Shown here: positions 25,017-32,645 of the stretch, piece after piece | Layout: each line of letters starts with the position of its first letter | Position numbering within the stretch: position 1 is the first letter of the stretch | DNA from: Anaerolineales bacterium | Lineage (GTDB): Bacteria > Chloroflexota > Anaerolineae > Anaerolineales > Villigracilaceae | DNA: 40,223 nt | Direction: 5' to 3' | NCBI GenBank assembly: GCA_019187665.1 | Contig: JABARH010000027.1 | Location: forward strand, 1-40,223 | Notes under the pieces: model-generated | What the model was told of the DNA's origin: nothing | What the model saw: the letters and a program-made list of their open reading frames with translations, nothing else | Databases searched by the model: none | Program-made: the position numbers and the translations under genes

Positions 25017-25167
25017 GCTCTGCTTTATCTTTCAGATTTTCTTCGATCTTCTTAATGCGCTTTACCAGGCTGGACAGTAACGCAACGACCGCCGACGGAA
25101 ACGCAACCGCCAGCGCGCAAATCAACGTAACAACAATGGCTTCTGTCACTCCAACACGAAAGAACAT
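25009..25167 (-). CDS. 52-residue single-pass membrane protein coupled to the CNNM gene
   Basis: An ATG with GGAG seven bases upstream opens a 53-codon frame. It has one hydrophobic helix (IVVTLICALAVAFPSAVVALLSSLV, about residues 11-35), then a basic/acidic amphipathic tail (KRIKKIEENLKDKAEHV) able to form a coiled coil. The stop TGA overlaps the start of the CNNM-type gene. Codon use looks coding. The position suggests a small partner subunit or a translational leader peptide for the transporter. I know of no named family for it. Confidence 0.72.
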   Translation of the reverse strand: MFFRVGVTEAIVVTLICALAVAFPSAVVALLSSLVKRIKKIEENLKDKAEHV

Positions 25168-25220
25168 TCGATCTCCGAAACGATATGATTGCCAGTCCCG
25201 TTATTCTAACAGAAATCGAA

Positions 25221-26282
25221 TCACGCGATTTCGATTCCCGTCCCCGTCTGCGCTTCGCCGATCACCCAAAGCGGGTGACTGTTTTCCCCGGCCTTTTTCA
25301 CCAGCCCCGGCAGACTCGCCTGCGGCACGCCCAATAACAGCCCGCCGCTCGTCTGCGGATCGAACAATAACATTTCGGCGGGCTCATCCAGCTCGCGCGT
25401 GAACTTTATCTTTGATTTGAAATGTTCGCGGTTGTCGAATGCGCCGCCCGCGAACGCGCCCATCTCTGCATATTTGCGCGCGCAACTTACAAACGGAATC
25501 CGCTCGGATTCGATTCTCAGCGACACCCCCGACGCCTCCGCCATCTCCAGCCCGTGACCGAGCAGGCTGTAACCGGTGATGTCCGTCCCGCCGCGCAAGC
25601 CAAATTCCACCGCCAATTCCGACGCGCCGCGATTCAAGCGCGACATCCAGCCGACCACTTCCTTTATATCTGCATCATCGGCTTGACCGCGTTTGAGCGC
25701 GGTGGTCGTCACGCCGAAGCCAAGCGGTTTGGTCAACACCAGCGCATCGCCAGCGCGCAGCCCGCCCTTGGTCAGCATCTGATGCGGGTCCACGAATCCG
25801 ATCGCTACGAGTCCGTACTTCGGCTCTTTATCCTTGACGGTATGCCCGCCCGCAATGACCACGCCCGCCTCGCGCGCCTTTTCCGCGCCGCCGCGTAGAA
25901 TCTCCGAGGCGACCTCCACCGGCAGATCGTCCGGCAATGCCGCGATGTTCAGCGCAAGGAATGGTTTGCCGCCCATCGCGTACACATCCGAGAGGCTGTT
26001 CGCCGCCGCGATCGCGCCATACTCGTAGGGCGTGTCCACGATCGGGGTGAAGAAATCGGCGGTGACGACCAACGCCCGCGACTCGTCCAGCCGCCAGACC
26101 GCCGCATCGTCGGGACCATCGAGTCCGACCAGCAGATTCGGATAATCCGCAGATTGAAACATACCTTGCACCGGGCGCAGAACCTGCGCCAGCGTTTCCG
26201 CGCTCAGTTTCGACGCTCAGCCCGCGCAGTTCGAAAGGCTGGTTAATCGAATTTGTCGTCCGGATGGAAATTTTGAATTCAT
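25221..26282 (-). CDS. selD: Selenide, water dikinase (selenophosphate synthase), selenocysteine-containing
   Basis: The 353-residue enzyme makes selenophosphate from selenide and ATP, the selenium donor for tRNA-Sec. The apparent frame opens at a GTG (26171). In-frame sequence continues upstream through a TGA (26217-26219) to ATG 26282, and encodes an expected SelD N-terminus: IRLTSLSNCAG, then the UGA codon at residue 22, then ASKLSAETLAQVLRPV. The UGA stands at the catalytic Cys/Sec position, with the ATP-site lysine three residues later (UASK). The body has DDAAVWRLD, VTADFFTPIVDTPYEYG, SLSDVYAMGGKPFLALN, the GGHT loop and GTDITGYSLLGHG. UGA is therefore read as selenocysteine. A possible SECIS hairpin follows. 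Confidence 0.92.
26184..26219 (-). promoter_or_regulatory. Candidate bacterial SECIS hairpin in selD
   Basis: Reading from the UGA at 26219-26217, AGCG (26204-26201) pairs with CGCT (26194-26191) around the loop CGGAAA. CTG (26207-26205) can pair with CAG (26186-26184) below an internal bulge. The distance of 12 bases from UGA to the hairpin fits bacterial SECIS elements. The fold is judged by eye and the apical loop is not a perfect match to the E. coli form. Confidence 0.4.
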
Positions 26283-26340
26283 GCTCATCAAAATGAATCA
26301 GTGGCCAGTCCCCGCTCTGACCACTGAAAACTACTCACGA

Positions 26341-26410
26341 TAACTGATAACTGATAACTGATCACTGATTACTGATCACTGATCACTGATCACTGATGAC
26401 TGATGACTAA
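26341..26410. repeat. Heptamer tandem repeat TNACTGA, 10 units
   Basis: Ten 7-base units (TAACTGA, TCACTGA, TTACTGA, TGACTGA) run from 26341 to 26410. Only position 2 varies freely, taking all four bases, apart from the last unit TGACTAA. The array ends 9 bases 3' of the stop codon of the SPFH gene and lies between it and selD. Confidence 0.95.
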
Positions 26411-26419
26411 TCACTCGCG

Positions 26420-27433
26420 CTACTGCGTCACCAAATCCGGGAACGGGAAAATGAACGGCGCATTGCTCGGCAGGAACATGACTTGAATGTTCGGCGCCAG
26501 TTTACTAATGTAGAGATAGGTCAGCAATTCGGGATGACCCGCCAGCGAGGTCGCGATCAATGCGTTGGCTTTGGCTTCGGCTTCGGCTTGAATGATGCGC
26601 GCCTCGGCTTCGCCCTTGGCTTTGATCACCGCCGCATCCGCCAGACCCTGCGCCACCTGGCGCGCCTGCTCCGCTTCCTGCCGCCTTTGCTCCACGATCA
26701 GCGCCGCCTGTTGCGCCTGCTGTTCGGCGATCTGCTTCTGTTCCACCGCTGCCGCATACTCCTCGCTGAAGTGAATATCGCGCAACAGGAAACTGACCAG
26801 CACAAGATTATTATCTGCCAGTCTCTTGCCCAGTTCTGAAGCGATCAACTCTTCCATCTCCGCGCGTTTTGTGCTGACCACCTCCTCCACGCCATATTGC
26901 GAAACAGCGTCGCGGATGGCATTGCGTACCGCCGGGCGGACCAACTCGGCTTCGTAGCGATCCTGCCAGCTGATGTGCAATGTCACCACCTTGGTTGTGT
27001 CAATCGCAAAGATCACCGAGGCGTCCACGTACACTTCCTGCCCGTCCTTTGTGCGCGCGCGGATCGAATCATCTCCGCCCTTCTCTCCCTCATTCGGCGC
27101 AACCGACATGGTATACGTCTGGCGCGAAATGGGGTAGGTCACCACCTGCTCGGCGAAGGGGATGATCCAATGCAGTCCCGGCTCCAGCGCCTGCGGGCGG
27201 ATGCCGCCGGCGCGAATGGTTTTTACAATGCCGCGTTCCTCCGGGTTAATGTAGACCAGCCCCGCGCCCAACACAGAAAAAAGAATCGCAACCGCCAGCG
27301 TGACGATCGTAGTGGTCGCCAGCCCGCGCACCGGCAGTTTTCGCCCGGCGCGCACAACCAGCAACACCAGCAATCCAAAGAACGCCAGAAAGCCGAGACT
27401 TCCAATAAATTGAACGAGCGTTGCAATATTCAT
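26420..27433 (-). CDS. SPFH/prohibitin-family membrane protein
   Basis: The 337-residue protein has two N-terminal hydrophobic segments (LVQFIGSLGFLAFFGLLVLLVV; TTTIVTLAVAILFSVLGAGLVYI). The SPFH domain follows (EERGIVKTIRAGG to RDIHFSEEYAAAVEQKQIAEQQ), then a long Ala/Glu/Gln coiled coil (QQAALIVEQRRQEAEQARQV), as in prohibitins. Family members form oligomeric membrane rings and microdomains and influence proteases such as FtsH. GGAGG precedes the ATG. Unlike the slipin at 32646, no NfeD gene adjoins. A REP-like element lies just upstream, and the TNACTGA array just downstream. Confidence 0.9.
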   Translation of the reverse strand: MNIATLVQFIGSLGFLAFFGLLVLLVVRAGRKLPVRGLATTTIVTLAVAILFSVLGAGLVYINPEERGIVKTIRAGGIRPQALEPGLHWIIPFAEQVVTYPISRQTYTMSVAPNEGEKGGDDSIRARTKDGQEVYVDASVIFAIDTTKVVTLHISWQDRYEAELVRPAVRNAIRDAVSQYGVEEVVSTKRAEMEELIASELGKRLADNNLVLVSFLLRDIHFSEEYAAAVEQKQIAEQQAQQAALIVEQRRQEAEQARQVAQGLADAAVIKAKGEAEARIIQAEAEAKANALIATSLAGHPELLTYLYISKLAPNIQVMFLPSNAPFIFPFPDLVTQ

Positions 27434-27449
27434 GGTTCCTCCGGTTTTA

Positions 27450-27522
27450 TTAATTCACCTTGTGCAGTTTCCGTACCACAACTTTCAAGTTGCGCTCGGC
27501 GCTGCATAAGGTGAGTTATTAA
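27450..27522. repeat. REP-like element with outer inverted repeat, copy 7
   Basis: The core GTACCACAACTTTCAAGTTG lies inside arms TTAATTCACCTTGTGCAG (27450-27467) and CTGCATAAGGTGAGTTATTA (27502-27521), which pair with one mismatch and a three-base bulge. It lies in the divergent gap between the SPFH and PyrK-like genes. Confidence 0.7.
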
Positions 27523-27558
27523 ATTCAACGCGCTGATTATACACGCACCGGCATGTGA

Positions 27559-27564
27559 TACGAT
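27559..27564 (+). promoter_or_regulatory. -10 box for the PyrK-like gene
   Basis: TACGAT, in the context GTGATACGATT, ends 6 bases before ATG 27571. The same context GTGATACGATT occurs at 6363-6373 ahead of the aminotransferase gene. Confidence 0.45.
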
Positions 27565-27570
27565 TGCCCC

Positions 27571-28248
27571 ATGACCCAGGGAGTCATCGCCGAACGTTTT
27601 TTGGATGAACGCCGCGCCGCCGCGCGGATCGCCTGCCCGCCGAATCTGATTCCCGCGCCGGGACAATACCTGCTCGCCCACGATCCCGCTTCCAACGACC
27701 CGCTGGCGGTTCCGCTTTTCCCGGCCGGATCCTTCCCCGATGGTTTCCTCGCCGCCCCGCCGCTTCCGCGTGCGTGGACGCCCGGACTGAGTCTCTCTCT
27801 GCGCGGTCCGCTGGGGCGTGGGTTTCATTTGCCCGCCTCCTCGCGCCGCGTTGCCCTTGCCGCAATGGAGGGGAGTCCCGCCGCGTTGCTGGCATTGCTC
27901 GCGCCCGCTCTGGCGCAGGGGGCTTCCATTGTTTTGGTCTGCGATTCCCCGCCGCAAGACCTGCCCGACGAAATCGAAATTCAGCCGCTCGCCTCACTGG
28001 AGGAGGTTTGCCGCTGGGCAGATTATCTCGCCTTCAGCGCGGGGCGCGCGAATTGGATCGAGTGGCGCGCCAGGCTGGCGAGGTTGAAGCAAGCCGCAGG
28101 TCCGCGCGAGGCGCAGGGCTTGATCCACGCGCCCATGCCGTGCGCCGGTCTTGCAGAGTGCGGCGCGTGCGCGCTGCCTGTCGCATCCGTATGGAAATGG
28201 GTGTGCAGGGACGGGCCGGTGTTTAATGGGTTTGAGTTGCTTCATTGA
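27571..28248 (+). CDS. PyrK-like iron-sulfur flavoprotein subunit (orphan)
   Basis: The 225-residue protein resembles the electron-transfer subunit of type 1B dihydroorotate dehydrogenase. An FAD-domain fragment (PAPGQYLL, LRGPLGRGFHLP) is followed by a degraded NAD-binding region. A C-terminal [2Fe-2S] site has cysteines at 191, 197, 200 and 212 in MPCAGLAECGACAL...WVCRDGPVF. The C-x5-C-x2-C-x11-C spacing has one residue more than usual PyrK in its first gap. No pyrD lies alongside, so its oxidoreductase partner is elsewhere or different. No ribosome site precedes the ATG, and a TACGAT -10 box lies 6 bases upstream, so the message may be leaderless. Confidence 0.78.
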   Translation: MTQGVIAERFLDERRAAARIACPPNLIPAPGQYLLAHDPASNDPLAVPLFPAGSFPDGFLAAPPLPRAWTPGLSLSLRGPLGRGFHLPASSRRVALAAMEGSPAALLALLAPALAQGASIVLVCDSPPQDLPDEIEIQPLASLEEVCRWADYLAFSAGRANWIEWRARLARLKQAAGPREAQGLIHAPMPCAGLAECGACALPVASVWKWVCRDGPVFNGFELLH

Positions 28249-28250
28249 AA

Positions 28251-28290
28251 TACAGAACCCTGGTTTCTTTAAGAAACCAGGGTTCTGTTT
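28251..28290. terminator. Bidirectional terminator between convergent genes
   Basis: CAGAACCCTGGTTTCT (28253-28268) pairs perfectly over 16 bases with AGAAACCAGGGTTCTG (28272-28287), with a 3-base loop and T/A-rich flanks. It separates the PyrK-like gene from the secreted repeat protein on the other strand, and overlaps the latter's last bases region. Confidence 0.9.
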
Positions 28291-29234
28291 CAGTACCAGA
28301 TGCGGAATGAAGTGCGTGTGGCGCTCGTTAATCCATCTTTTGTGAGCGAAATTTCTACAATGATCAGGCTGCCAGGGGGCAGGTCTGCAAAGGCAAGCGG
28401 CACACTGCCGAACCCGTTGCTGTTGGTGATGAGTGTCAGCGTTTCGCGGCGGCCGTTCGGCCATAAAATGGTGGCTGTGCCAGTTGCCCCGGAGATCGGG
28501 CGCAGGATTTGGTCCTGAGCCACAACATAGATTATTTGCTGGTCGGTGGGCAGTACAACGGCCTTCCATGAAAAAGCGCGCGAGTGCAGCAAAAGCGGAA
28601 TTGGCCGGTTGACCTCTTCGAACGGAATCGGCTTGAGCAGGTTCACGTCTTCCAGTTCCATATCGAAGTAAATGCGACCCAGGTCGGTGAGCCTCACACG
28701 TTGGCCTTCGGGCAGGTCGGCGCGCCATTCAAAGCGCGCCTTTTCGAAATATTGGACGGTCAACTTGTCGCCGCGAAATTCAAAGGAAGAAATCGGATAG
28801 CCAAAGACTGCCACGCCGCCATGCTGATCGAAAAAATCCAAAAACGAATAGCAGACCGCGAAGCCGGTTTCAGGAAAGAGACGACAGGAGAGATCGGGAT
28901 TGTTGGAGGTTGGGTCGCCCGGCTGATACACCTCACTGCCGAGAGCAGTCAATTGCACGCGCTGCCCGGCTGGAAGTTCGGGGTGCAATTCGAATCGGGC
29001 GCGCTGGAAGTATTGCACGAGCAGGCCGTCTTTTGGGTACGCTTCTGTGATGGGATAACCGAACAACTGCACAGCGTCCTTGAAACTGCGGTAATATGCC
29101 AGGAACTCCCCGCTTACGGTATGGCCGGTTTCACGAAAATATTGGGGGTCGCTTGCCTGCGCGCCCGCGCCAGAGGCATAACCCAGCGCCAGCAGGAGCA
29201 TCCATCCAACCGTCAGGATTCGTTTTGCGTTCAC
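28290..29234 (-). CDS. Secreted repeat protein (FGYPI / EKARFE motif), Chloroflexota type
   Basis: The 314-residue protein has a signal peptide (MNAKRILTVGWMLLLALGYASGAGAQA). It contains two copies of a unit of about 75 residues. The first has YFRETGHTVSGEFLAYYRSF, then VQLFGYPITEAY and VQYFQRARFELHPELPAGQRV. The second has FFDQHGGVAVFGYPISSFEF, then VQYFEKARFEWRADLPEGQRV. Repeats of this LGFP-like sort are abundant in Chloroflexota extracellular proteins. A C-terminal Ig-like domain (SGATGTATILWPNGRRETLTL) follows. The role is unknown, perhaps envelope binding. The GTG start has TATAAT 6 bases upstream and no ribosome site. Confidence 0.85.
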   Translation of the reverse strand: MNAKRILTVGWMLLLALGYASGAGAQASDPQYFRETGHTVSGEFLAYYRSFKDAVQLFGYPITEAYPKDGLLVQYFQRARFELHPELPAGQRVQLTALGSEVYQPGDPTSNNPDLSCRLFPETGFAVCYSFLDFFDQHGGVAVFGYPISSFEFRGDKLTVQYFEKARFEWRADLPEGQRVRLTDLGRIYFDMELEDVNLLKPIPFEEVNRPIPLLLHSRAFSWKAVVLPTDQQIIYVVAQDQILRPISGATGTATILWPNGRRETLTLITNSNGFGSVPLAFADLPPGSLIIVEISLTKDGLTSATRTSFRIWY

Positions 29235-29240
29235 ACGATG

Positions 29241-29246
29241 ATTATA
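29241..29246 (-). promoter_or_regulatory. -10 box for the secreted repeat protein
   Basis: A perfect TATAAT on the minus strand ends 6 bases before the GTG start at 29234, implying a leaderless transcript. Confidence 0.55.
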
Positions 29247-29280
29247 CCCAACTTGGCGCTTCCCCTCACATTACAAAGCG

Positions 29281-30390
29281 TTAACGGGGAGTGTCCAGCA
29301 GGGCCTCGACGATTCGTTTCGCGGCGTGCCCGTCGCCGAACGGATTCGCCGCCCGCGCCATTTGCGCGTGGGCGGCGGGGTCATCCAACAGCTGCGCCGC
29401 CTCCTCGACGATGTGGCGGGCATCGGTTCCCACGAGTTTGAGCGTTCCCGCAGCCACACCCTCCGGGCGTTCGGTTACCTCGCGCAGGACCAGCACCGGC
29501 ACGCCAAAGGCGGGCGCCTCTTCCTGGATTCCTCCCGAGTCGGTCAGGATGATGCGCGCACGTTTCATTAAATGGACAAGAGGCAGGTAATCGAGCGGCG
29601 GGAGCAATGTGATGTGAGGCGCGTCTCCGAGCAAACGCTGGACCGGCTCTTGCACGTTCGGGTTAAGGTGGACCGGATAAACGATCTCCACGTCGCCGCG
29701 CGCAGCCAGCTGGCGCAGCGCCTTGCAGATGTCTTCCAGCGGTTGGCCGAAATTTTCGCGCCGATGCGCGGTGACCAAAATCAATTTCTGCTCCCCGATA
29801 CTCAATCTGCCGATCAGTTCTTCGATCTCTTTCGGTTCCGTTTGTTTGACGACCCATTGTAGCGCGTCAATGACCGGGTTGCCAGTCACGCGGACCAGCG
29901 CTTCGTCCACGCCCTCGTTGAGCAGATTCTGTTTCGCCAGTTCGGTGGGGGCAAAGTGCAGATCCGCGACGACGCCTGCCACGCGGCGATTGATCTCTTC
30001 TGGGAAAGGCTGCCACTTGTTGTGTGTGCGCAGGCCCGCCTCCACATGTCCAAAGCGGAGGCGGCGATAGTAACTCAGCAGGGAAGCGATCGCGACGGTG
30101 GTTGTGTCGCCTTGCGCTAGCACCCAATCCGGTTGAAATTCCGCCAGGATCGGATCGAGGTGTGTGAAGATGGCCGCGCTGACCTGCGCCAGAGTCTGGT
30201 CTTCGCGCATAAGGTTGAGATCGTAATCCGGTTTGATTTGAAAAATGTCCAGCGCCTGATCGAGCATCTGGCGGTGTTGCGCCGTCACGCAGACGCGCGC
30301 TTCCACGCCGTCCGTTTGCGCGAGTTGACGGACGACGGGGGCCATTTTCACAGTTTCTGGGCGTGTTCCAAAAACAGAAAGAATTTTCAT
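29281..30390 (-). CDS. wecB: UDP-N-acetylglucosamine 2-epimerase (non-hydrolysing)
   Basis: The 369-residue protein interconverts UDP-GlcNAc and UDP-ManNAc. Signatures are MKILSVFGTRPETVKMAPV at the start and VCVTAQHRQMLDQ. LAQGDTTTVAIASLLSYY, GHVEAGLRTHNKWQPFPEEINRR and VTGNPVIDA follow, then LVTAHRRENFG and LTDSGGIQEEAPAFGVPVLVLREVTERPEG. All main catalytic acids and His residues look intact. The ATG start is clear from family length; upstream codons would overlap wecC. It lies 19 bases after wecC on the same strand. Together the two genes make UDP-ManNAcA, a precursor for surface polysaccharides. Confidence 0.96.
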   Translation of the reverse strand: MKILSVFGTRPETVKMAPVVRQLAQTDGVEARVCVTAQHRQMLDQALDIFQIKPDYDLNLMREDQTLAQVSAAIFTHLDPILAEFQPDWVLAQGDTTTVAIASLLSYYRRLRFGHVEAGLRTHNKWQPFPEEINRRVAGVVADLHFAPTELAKQNLLNEGVDEALVRVTGNPVIDALQWVVKQTEPKEIEELIGRLSIGEQKLILVTAHRRENFGQPLEDICKALRQLAARGDVEIVYPVHLNPNVQEPVQRLLGDAPHITLLPPLDYLPLVHLMKRARIILTDSGGIQEEAPAFGVPVLVLREVTERPEGVAAGTLKLVGTDARHIVEEAAQLLDDPAAHAQMARAANPFGDGHAAKRIVEALLDTPR

Positions 30391-30409
30391 GGCGTGAAAT
30401 AGGGATCGG

Positions 30410-31711
30410 TTACTTGCCGACACCAAGACGATGGAATGTGAATCCGGCGCTTTGCCAATCCTTGCCGGCCCAGCCATTGACCGCGTCCACGAGAATCTTT
30501 GCCGGGGTGAGCAGGCGAAGTGTTTCCGGCGTGAGCGCGCGCAGCCGGGTGTGATTAACGAGCAGGATGACGGCCTCGGCGCCTTGTAATGCGGCTTCGA
30601 GCGTGGGAACGCAATCCATATTCGGCAATCCATCGGGTTTGAACGGCTCGAATGTTTTAACCCGCGCTCCCTCGTTTTGTAACAGGTAAACTACTTTCGC
30701 GGCGGGACTCTCGCGCAGGTCGTCCACATCCGGTTTATAGGCGAGTCCAAGCGCGGCGATCTTTCGTCCTTTAAGGCTGCCCAGCGCCGCGCGGACGAGT
30801 TCCACCACGAAGCGCGGCTGTTCGTCGTTAACGCCGCGCGCATGATAAATGAGCGAGGTAATGTCCGGCGCGGACTCGACGAAGAACCACGGGTCCACGC
30901 TGATGCAATGCCCTCCCACGCCGGGGCCGGGCGAGAGGATTTTCACGCGCGGGTGCAAACTCGCGATCGAGATGGCCTCCCACACGTCCACGCCGAAGCG
31001 CGCAGCGAGGCGGGAAAATTCGTTGGCGAGGGCGATATTTACGTCGCGGGTGGTGTTCTCCATCAGTTTGACCATCTCGGCGGTGGTCGCATCGGTCTGG
31101 ATGATTTGTCCCTGGACGAAGGCGGCGTACAGAGCGCGGCCCGCCTCAGCCGACTCAGGCGTGATGCCGCCGATGACGCGCGCATTTTCGATCAGCTCGC
31201 GCATGATCTGTCCGGGCAGGACGCGTTCGGGAGAATAAGCGAGATGAAAATCGCGCCCCGCCATGAGTCCGGAACGTTCGAGGATCGGGCGGACGAGGTC
31301 CACGGTCGTGCGCGGCGGCGAGGTGGATTCGAGCACGACCAGATTTCCCTTGCGCAGATACGGGACGATTGATTTGGCGGCAGAGGTTACGGCGCGCATG
31401 TCCGCTTTTTTGAATTGGACTCCGTTGGCTTCGCCGAGTTCGCCTTCGTGGAAGGGAGTCGGGACGGCGATGATGAACGCGTCGGCCTCACCCGGCTGGA
31501 GGTCGAAGGTGAGGCGGCCAGTTTGTAACGCAGATTGAAATTCCTCGCGCAGTCCCGGCTCGTGAATGTGAACGTCGCCGCGGCGAAGCGTCTCGATGAT
31601 GCGCGGGTTGATGTCCACGCCCAGGACGCGCAATCCGCGCGCCGCGAAGGTGGAGGCGGTGGGCAGGCCGATGTAGCCGAGGCCGATGACGCAGAGGGTG
31701 TTGAAGTTCAA
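30410..31711 (-). CDS. wecC: UDP-N-acetyl-D-mannosamine dehydrogenase
   Basis: The 433-residue protein belongs to the UDP-glucose/GDP-mannose dehydrogenase family and oxidises UDP-ManNAc to UDP-ManNAcA with two NAD. It has the Rossmann GLGYIGLPTAS near residue 10. FIIAVPTPF, the VVLESTSPPRTTVDLV segment and YSPERVLPG are conserved, and the catalytic Cys269 sits in GPGVGGHCISVDPWF. The ISVDP motif and adjacent wecB support WecC over other family members. The TTG start is supported by AAGGAG eight bases upstream. A TATAAT -10 box stands at 31787-31792, giving a leader of about 70 bases. Confidence 0.94.
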   Translation of the reverse strand: MNFNTLCVIGLGYIGLPTASTFAARGLRVLGVDINPRIIETLRRGDVHIHEPGLREEFQSALQTGRLTFDLQPGEADAFIIAVPTPFHEGELGEANGVQFKKADMRAVTSAAKSIVPYLRKGNLVVLESTSPPRTTVDLVRPILERSGLMAGRDFHLAYSPERVLPGQIMRELIENARVIGGITPESAEAGRALYAAFVQGQIIQTDATTAEMVKLMENTTRDVNIALANEFSRLAARFGVDVWEAISIASLHPRVKILSPGPGVGGHCISVDPWFFVESAPDITSLIYHARGVNDEQPRFVVELVRAALGSLKGRKIAALGLAYKPDVDDLRESPAAKVVYLLQNEGARVKTFEPFKPDGLPNMDCVPTLEAALQGAEAVILLVNHTRLRALTPETLRLLTPAKILVDAVNGWAGKDWQSAGFTFHRLGVGK

Positions 31712-31786
31712 AGAAGGCTCCTTACGCGCCTCGCCCCGATCTTCCCGATTTCGAGAGGAGAGAGCAGGGCAGGAAATGTCCCGCCC

Positions 31787-31792
31787 ATTATA
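31787..31792 (-). promoter_or_regulatory. -10 box of the wecC-wecB operon
   Basis: TATAAT on the minus strand, with transcription predicted near 31780. The -35 region is poorly matched. Confidence 0.45.
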
Positions 31793-31882
31793 CAGCCTTC
31801 CCCTGACGATCTTTTTGTACGCGCGTTCTACGTTTCCCCGTCGGTGTGAACGCCGTTTACGTTCAAAAAAATTCAGGCCAGT

Positions 31883-31900
31883 CAGCGTTCTCTAACGCTG
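31883..31900. repeat. Small palindrome CAGCGTT-CTCT-AACGCTG, copy 3
   Basis: A 7-bp stem with loop CTCT, the longest of three copies of this element. It lies in the divergent gap between wecC and the NfeD-like gene. Confidence 0.65.
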
Positions 31901-31972
31901 AGTGAAGCAAACATCCTGTAAGAATCGCATAAGATCGTTCGGGCTTGCACGGGAAGAGTTTTTATTTGGTTG

Positions 31973-31978
31973 TATAAT
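31973..31978 (+). promoter_or_regulatory. -10 box of the NfeD/slipin pair
   Basis: TATAAT lies 22 bases before ATG 32001, with TTGCAC and a T-rich spacer upstream. Transcription from about 31985 would leave room for the AGGAG ribosome site at 31991-31995. Confidence 0.5.
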
Positions 31979-32000
31979 GGCATGTAAACGAGGAGTTGCA

Positions 32001-32606
32001 ATGGATATTTTGCTTGATCCCAATCTCGCATATCTGCTCCTGCTGGCGGGGACCATGCTCGGCCTGCTGGCGCTCGTCACGCCAGGGACGGGGGGACTCG
32101 AAATTGGCGCGTTCTTTTGCCTGTTGCTGGCAGGCTATGCGGTCACTCAACTTGATTTCAATTTGTGGGCGTTGATCCTGCTCATCGTGAGCCTTGTGCC
32201 TTTTGTTTATGCCATCCGCAAAAAGGGGCGGGAGGCGTTTTTCGCGCTTTCGATCCTCGGATTAGTCATCGGTTCGGCGTATCTATTTCTGGGAAAAGAG
32301 TGGTGGCTTCCGGGCGTGAATCCCATCTTTGCCCTTAGCGCGTCTCTGCTGTATACTGCGTTTGTATGGCTCGCCGTACGCAAGTCCGTCCAGGCCATCC
32401 TCGCGCCGCCTACGCATAATTTGTCCGCGCTGGTGGGACAGGTGGGCGAGGCCAAGACCGCCGTTTACGCGGAGGGATCGGTGCAGGTGGCAGGCGAAAT
32501 GTGGTCGGCGCGCAGCAAAGTGAAAATCCCTGTCGGCGGACGCGTGCGCGTGATCGGCCGCGAAGGATTTATTTTGGATGTAGAATCAGAATCCAAGTCG
32601 TCGTAG
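32001..32606 (+). CDS. NfeD-like membrane protein
   Basis: The 201-residue protein has about four transmembrane helices (LAYLLLLAGTMLGLLALVTPGTGGLEIG, LWALILLIVSLVPFVYAI and others) and a C-terminal OB-fold domain (SALVGQVGEAKTAV, VAGEMWSARSKVKIPVGGRVRVIGREGFILDVE), typical of NfeD. NfeD proteins pair with slipin/stomatin proteins at the membrane; the next gene is a slipin. AGGAG lies 5 bases before ATG 32001. The gap to the slipin gene is 39 bases. Confidence 0.88.
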   Translation: MDILLDPNLAYLLLLAGTMLGLLALVTPGTGGLEIGAFFCLLLAGYAVTQLDFNLWALILLIVSLVPFVYAIRKKGREAFFALSILGLVIGSAYLFLGKEWWLPGVNPIFALSASLLYTAFVWLAVRKSVQAILAPPTHNLSALVGQVGEAKTAVYAEGSVQVAGEMWSARSKVKIPVGGRVRVIGREGFILDVESESKSS

Positions 32607-32645
32607 TATCAATCTTTTCACCCAATCTATTTTCGGAGGAACCCC

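Noticed and set aside
23655..25220. Haemolysin toxin function for the CNNM/CorC-type protein
   Set aside because: The domain set (DUF21, CBS, CorC_HlyC) indicates ion homeostasis; the hemolysin name is historical.
30391..30633. Longer N-terminus of wecB
   Set aside because: It overlaps wecC and family members start at MKILSVFGTRPE.
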